Source of the DNA: Rhodamnia argentea | Lineage: Eukaryota; Streptophyta; Magnoliopsida; Myrtales; Myrtaceae | Assembly (NCBI RefSeq): GCF_020921035.1 | Contig: NC_063160.1 | Location: 17,449,095-17,513,094, forward strand | Length of the DNA: 64,000 bases | Direction: 5' to 3' | Part shown: piece after piece, positions 60,201 through 64,000 of the stretch | Position numbering within the stretch: the first letter of the stretch is position 1 | How the letters are laid out: each line of letters opens with the position of its first letter | Made by a program: the position numbers and the translations under genes | The notes under the pieces: model-generated | Databases searched by the model: none | What the model was told of the DNA's origin: nothing | The model's input: only the letters and a program-made list of their open reading frames with translations

Positions 60201-61785
60201 TTTCTCAGTGACGTATTGGTAGAATCTGTGACAATGAAGTTATTTTGTAGCTGTGGCTTATTTGTAAACGTTTCACAGTTCTCGATCAATTACCTTCTGA
60301 ATTTTGCATCTGATGAAACCATTGTCAAGTTCATTTCTCTATGACAGTTCTGCGTGGCAACTTTTGAGGTGTCGGTGCATCAGGATGCACATATAAATGG
60401 GCAGTACTTATGTCACCGAACTCTCTTGTCTATATTAAAACGTGACGGTTCTCATTGGACTGACGCGTGCAGGGTATAGTTATAATTTGCCAGTCTGAGT
60501 AAGACTCTGAAAATGAGGTTGTTCTAGAAAATGTGTGGCATATTTAGGTAATCCGCCAAAGTGGAATTTCCGCTGTAAATGACTTTTAATTTACAATTCA
60601 TTTTCTTGTTTGGCTGAATTACAATATACTTAAATTTTTAGCTTCAGCTATTTGAAACTCCTACATACAGCATTATTACTTTGTAATCAGATTTGTTGGC
60701 CCCGAGGACGGACTTGGTTATATTTCCTCCATGATGTTTATGGAGGTACCTCTTTTTTCCGATAATATTAGTACCTCTTGGTTGAGTCATTGTTGGGGTC
60801 ATCATTTACTGGTAGTGTGTGCCTGCGAAATATCATCTGTACTTCCTATCGCTGTCTGAGTTGATACTTATTGGCAATAGATGCATGAGTGCATGAAGTA
60901 TTGGTCCTATTGGATACTTGAAGGTTTTATCGGGAGAGGGGACCATCACGAGGTCCCTGCCTCCAGATGACTGTGATCGTGGGGGGTGATCACCGGAGAC
61001 GGCAGCCTGGCAGGGAGGCAGTAGTGCTCTTAGCCGACTCTCCGAGTCCCCTTTTTTGGTCTTTGGTTGGTGTTTTTCCCACTCTTTTATTGAAAATGAG
61101 AATTCAGTCTGAGCTGTTAATCAATAACAGTTACGATCCATATTTAGTTAGGCTTTGTTTTTTCAAATAAGTTTCAGACTTGTTTCATGAAACTTTACGA
61201 TTGTTGTTTGCGACAATGCAAGACAATTCTAGTAGTCCTCGAGTTAAGAAATCTATGAGGTTGAGGGTCAAGTCATGTAGAAGCCAACTTTGGAATATCC
61301 GCTGCCTGTTCTTTTCTTTGAAAAAGTGAAGGAGGGACTCCCGGCGCGAGTTCCATGCCCACAAAAGAAAGGTTAAGTTCAAATGCTCGCTGATCAATCC
61401 TGACTGTTGCACTGCCGAAAGCGAGTTGAAGTAAAGTCAGATTGATACATAGGTGAGAGGAGTCGTGTTGATCAATCCATCAATTTAATAAGGTTATGAC
61501 ATATTTATATTGATTCTGGTATCTCTATCAAGGATGTTGAAACTCGTTGCTAAATCCTAAATAGCAGCGCCTCATGAAACTGCTAACCATCAAAAGCACG
61601 AAGCCTTTTAAAACTGTACAAATCCGTGTTGGCCGAAAGGAAAATCCAAGTATTGCCGATAAGTTTGTGAGCTCAATGAAGGATAATGGTGCCATTTGTA
61701 AGGACTTTCCATCTTTTTCGCAAATAGTTTTACTCCTAGTCATGCGCCAGTTTAAATGTTAGTAAAATGTTAGTATTCAAATTGT
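57225..61785. other. Long intergenic or 3' untranslated region
   Basis: No coding frame was recognised. The NDUFB3 stop is followed within about 25 bp by CCCGACAG-GTTCGC, which could be a splice donor. At 60079–60170 a stretch after TTATGCAG ends near AATAAA (60160–60165), so a 3'-UTR intron of about 2.8 kb is conceivable but unproven. Otherwise the sequence is unique-looking AT-rich DNA. Confidence 0.35.
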
Positions 61786-61788
61786 TAA

Positions 61789-62430
61789 GGGTACGTATGG
61801 TAACACTTCATTGCGAAAATCAATTTCTCGGTTAGAAGTTGATTTTTTTACTTCTAAAGTTATTTCTGATCCGATAAATTCGTTTGGTAACGATTGAAAA
61901 TTTCTACTTTTGAAATATTATTAACACAAAATATTCTATGAAAAATTATTATCGACGGCCGAAAAATTTTTATTTCATTTTTGAACTTTTTAAATTTCTT
62001 TAAAAATAAAATTTTATTATTTATTTTTTACTTCGGCGGTGATGGGCGGTGCGGCAATCGATGGTTGGTGGTGATCATGATCGGTGAAGATCGGCGGCGA
62101 TTGCGGCCGGCGAAGGTTGGCGGTGGTCGTGGGCGGTGACCGTAACGGCCCGCAAGCTGCGGTGGTTGACGGATGTGGGTGTGATCGAAAAGAGAGTGAG
62201 GGTATAATAAAAAGAGGGTGATGCAAGAAGTACTTCTTGAGTTGGAGACGTTATTTTTTTTAACTTCTCAAATTAGGAGAAAATAACTTCAGAAGTGGAA
62301 ATTTCTTTTAGAATTAAAATTTTTTACCAAACGGATTTATGCTTTAGAATTTATATTATTAAACGGATTTATGCTTCGAAGTACTTTTGAAGCAAACAAT
62401 TCACTTTTAGAAGTGTTACCGTGTGCATCC
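61789..62430. mobile_element. Tourist-like (PIF/Harbinger) MITE with TAA target duplication
   Basis: The 642-bp element has inverted ends GGGTACGTATGGTAACACTT and, read inward from the right, GGATGCACACGGTAACACTT. It is flanked by TAA at 61786–61788 and 62431–62433. The arms are AT-rich with TACTTCTAAAGT/ACTTTTAGAAGT words in inverted order, and the centre (62030–62170) is GC-rich with GGCGGTG repeats. It has no coding capacity. TIR and target site fit the Tourist class. Confidence 0.85.
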
Positions 62431-62433
62431 TAA

Positions 62434-62963
62434 CTATTCAAAAGCTCGAGTGCGTGCTACTAAAATATTAATCTCATGCCATTTCGAATTGCTTTCCATT
62501 AGCGTCGCAATAGATTCGTAACGTTTTGCATATTTCAAATGATAATTTCATTTATTCATTTTTTATTATTATTGTTATTTTTGAAAATACACTTATTCTC
62601 ACCATACAACGAACAGAAAATTAGGTGTTATTGATGATGTTTTGGATGTTCGATAAGATCTAGTTAAACATGCGTGAATTGGGTATTATTTGATAAAGAA
62701 AAAAAATAATGGCTTATTAGATATAAAATACTATATACTATATACTATATACTTCAACGCAAGAATAATAGTAGCGAAAGAGGAAAGCCGGGATAAACAG
62801 ATTAGTACATTTACTTTTAAAGGGATATATTCCGACGCACCGTTTCTCAGTTTGTCGCCAGCAGTCGTAGTCGTAGAGTGGTGTTTTCTGATTCAAAAGC
62901 GTCCGTCATCGTCAATCGGGAAGGAGAAGAAGAAGACGGTCGGAGAAGTAAGACCAGAAAGAG
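62434..62963. promoter_or_regulatory. Upstream region of the SART3-like gene
   Basis: This AT-rich region includes ACTATATACTATATACTATATAC near 62730–62752, which may serve as TATA-like sequence or be a small tandem repeat. No other element was recognised. Confidence 0.4.
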
Positions 62964-64000
62964 ATGGCCGACGAAGCCCAAGATCCGGCGATGCCTTCAC
63001 CACCAAACGAACCCCCCCTGGATGTCCCTGCCGATTCTTCTCCTCCCGACTCCGATTCCGACTCCGACTCCGATTCCGAGGCTCAGGACAAGCTCCAGAT
63101 TGAAGCCCTAGAGTCGGAGCTCTACAGCAATCCTTCCAACTACGACGCACACCTCCAAGTACACTACTCCTCTCTCCTCCTTCCTTCTCCCACATGTACC
63201 CTACACCTCAACTACTTTAGTTCCGCGTCAGCTTGTCTTTCGATTGTACGACAATCGTTCCAGTCACTCGCTTTTGATCTTGTCGACACTGAAGCAACCG
63301 TTTTTTGGCCTTCTTTTCCCTTCTCTTTTCAGTACATAAGGCTTGTGAGGAAGACGGGTGACCTTAACAAGCTGAGACAGGCTAGGGATGCTATGAGTGC
63401 TCTTTTTCCTCTTACCCCTGTCATGTGGCAGGAATGGGCTCGAGATGAAGCTTCTCTTATGGTCGAGTACGTCCATCTTCCAATACTTTTTGAATGTCGG
63501 CTTCTCTTATGGTCGGGTACCTCTATTCTCTTGTCTTGACAGTTCATTGCCATGTTAAACTTGAATATTAACTTGCTCCGGTCTTCTGTTCATATGTCAG
63601 TAGCCGAGCCATTGCTTATGTGTGGCTACTTGTCCCAAATGACATCCTGTCTTAGTTATGGTTCTCGATGATCATCACTCCTCGGTTCTGGTTTTTCACT
63701 TTCTCTTACTTCCCTTTATTTCACAGGACTGATGGCTATGCTGTGATTGAGAAGCTTTATGATCGTGGGGTGTCTGACTATCTGGTGGGCTCTAATTCTT
63801 ACTACTCTTACTGCTATCCTTTCCCTCCTGTTTTATGCAATTGTGGATAAGAAATCAATAGCTGGTTGAACCTAGGGTTAGCTTCATTCTTAATGCATGC
63901 ACTACTTACATCCATGGAATGCGAAATACTGCACTTTTTCTTTATTAGGTGAATCAGCAGGAAAATTTCGTTGATGGAGTTTCGAGAGATTCATTGAGAT
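62964..64000 (+). CDS. SART3/EMB140-like HAT-repeat protein, 5' part only
   Basis: SART3-type proteins recycle U4/U6 snRNPs. They carry N-terminal HAT helical repeats and C-terminal RNA-recognition motifs. Only the start is in the window. Exon 1 (62964–63158) encodes MADEAQDPAMPSPP, an acidic Asp-Ser run (DSDSDSDSDSE) and LQIEALESELYSNPSNYDAH. Exon 2 (63333–63466) gives YIRLVRKTGDLNKLRQARDA and PLTPVMWQEWARDEASL, the first HAT repeats. Exon 3 (63727–63784) gives TDGYAVIEKLYDRGVSDYL. Phases match. A possible fourth exon from 63949 keeps an open frame to the window end, but its text does not look like the expected HAT repeat. Gene integrity beyond exon 3 cannot be judged. Confidence 0.8.

Noticed and set aside
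61574-61762. Small plus-strand frame as a gene
   Set aside because: It is 62 codons with no recognisable motif and unremarkable context, next to a MITE.

Overview
This is nuclear DNA of a eudicot plant. The evidence is spliced genes with GT–AG introns, plant-only families (a plastid MEP-pathway enzyme, a STICHEL-type protein, a DYW-class PPR protein, an Alfin-like PHD protein, an MLO protein), long AT-rich intergenic DNA, (CT)n/(GA)n microsatellites, and many Ty1/copia remnants and MITEs. The species cannot be fixed from sequence alone. No bacterial, plasmid, CRISPR or organellar feature was seen, and no RNA gene was recognised.

Layout. 1–14.2 kb is repeat-rich. It holds a 21-bp minisatellite, ends of a degenerate DNA-transposon family, a broken zf-GRF reading frame, a 287-bp TRIM element, and three copia-type LTR remnants all on the minus strand, one SIRE-like with an env-like downstream frame. 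15–40 kb is a gene island: ISPD/MCT (+, 11 exons), a STICHEL-like gene (−, 6 exons), a PPR-DYW gene (+, one exon) and an Alfin-like gene (−, 5 exons). 40.9–48.7 kb holds a Tourist-like MITE and a nearly intact-looking young copia element (714/713-bp LTRs, 5-bp target duplication) nested in an older copia. 50–51.2 kb holds small DNA elements. 51.4–54.8 kb is a 14-exon MLO gene whose exons join in one frame. 55.27–56.19 kb is a MULE-type element with a perfect 9-bp target duplication. 57.0 kb is a one-exon gene for the complex I subunit NDUFB3/B12. 61.8–62.4 kb is a second Tourist-like MITE. The window ends inside the first exons of a SART3/EMB140-like gene.

How the genes relate. They do not form a pathway: plastid isoprenoid synthesis, cell-shape control, organelle RNA editing, H3K4me3 reading, membrane signalling, respiration and snRNP recycling sit side by side. 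From memory of Arabidopsis gene order, the block ISPD–STICHEL–PPR–Alfin-like–NDUFB3 combines two duplicated Arabidopsis segments (near At2g02470–02510 and At1g14450–14510), each of which kept only part of the set. The window therefore looks like an unfractionated ancestral block, enlarged by transposons between the Alfin-like and NDUFB3 genes.

Exon coordinates were worked out by hand from splice signals, reading-frame phase and family resemblance. No alignment or database search was run.
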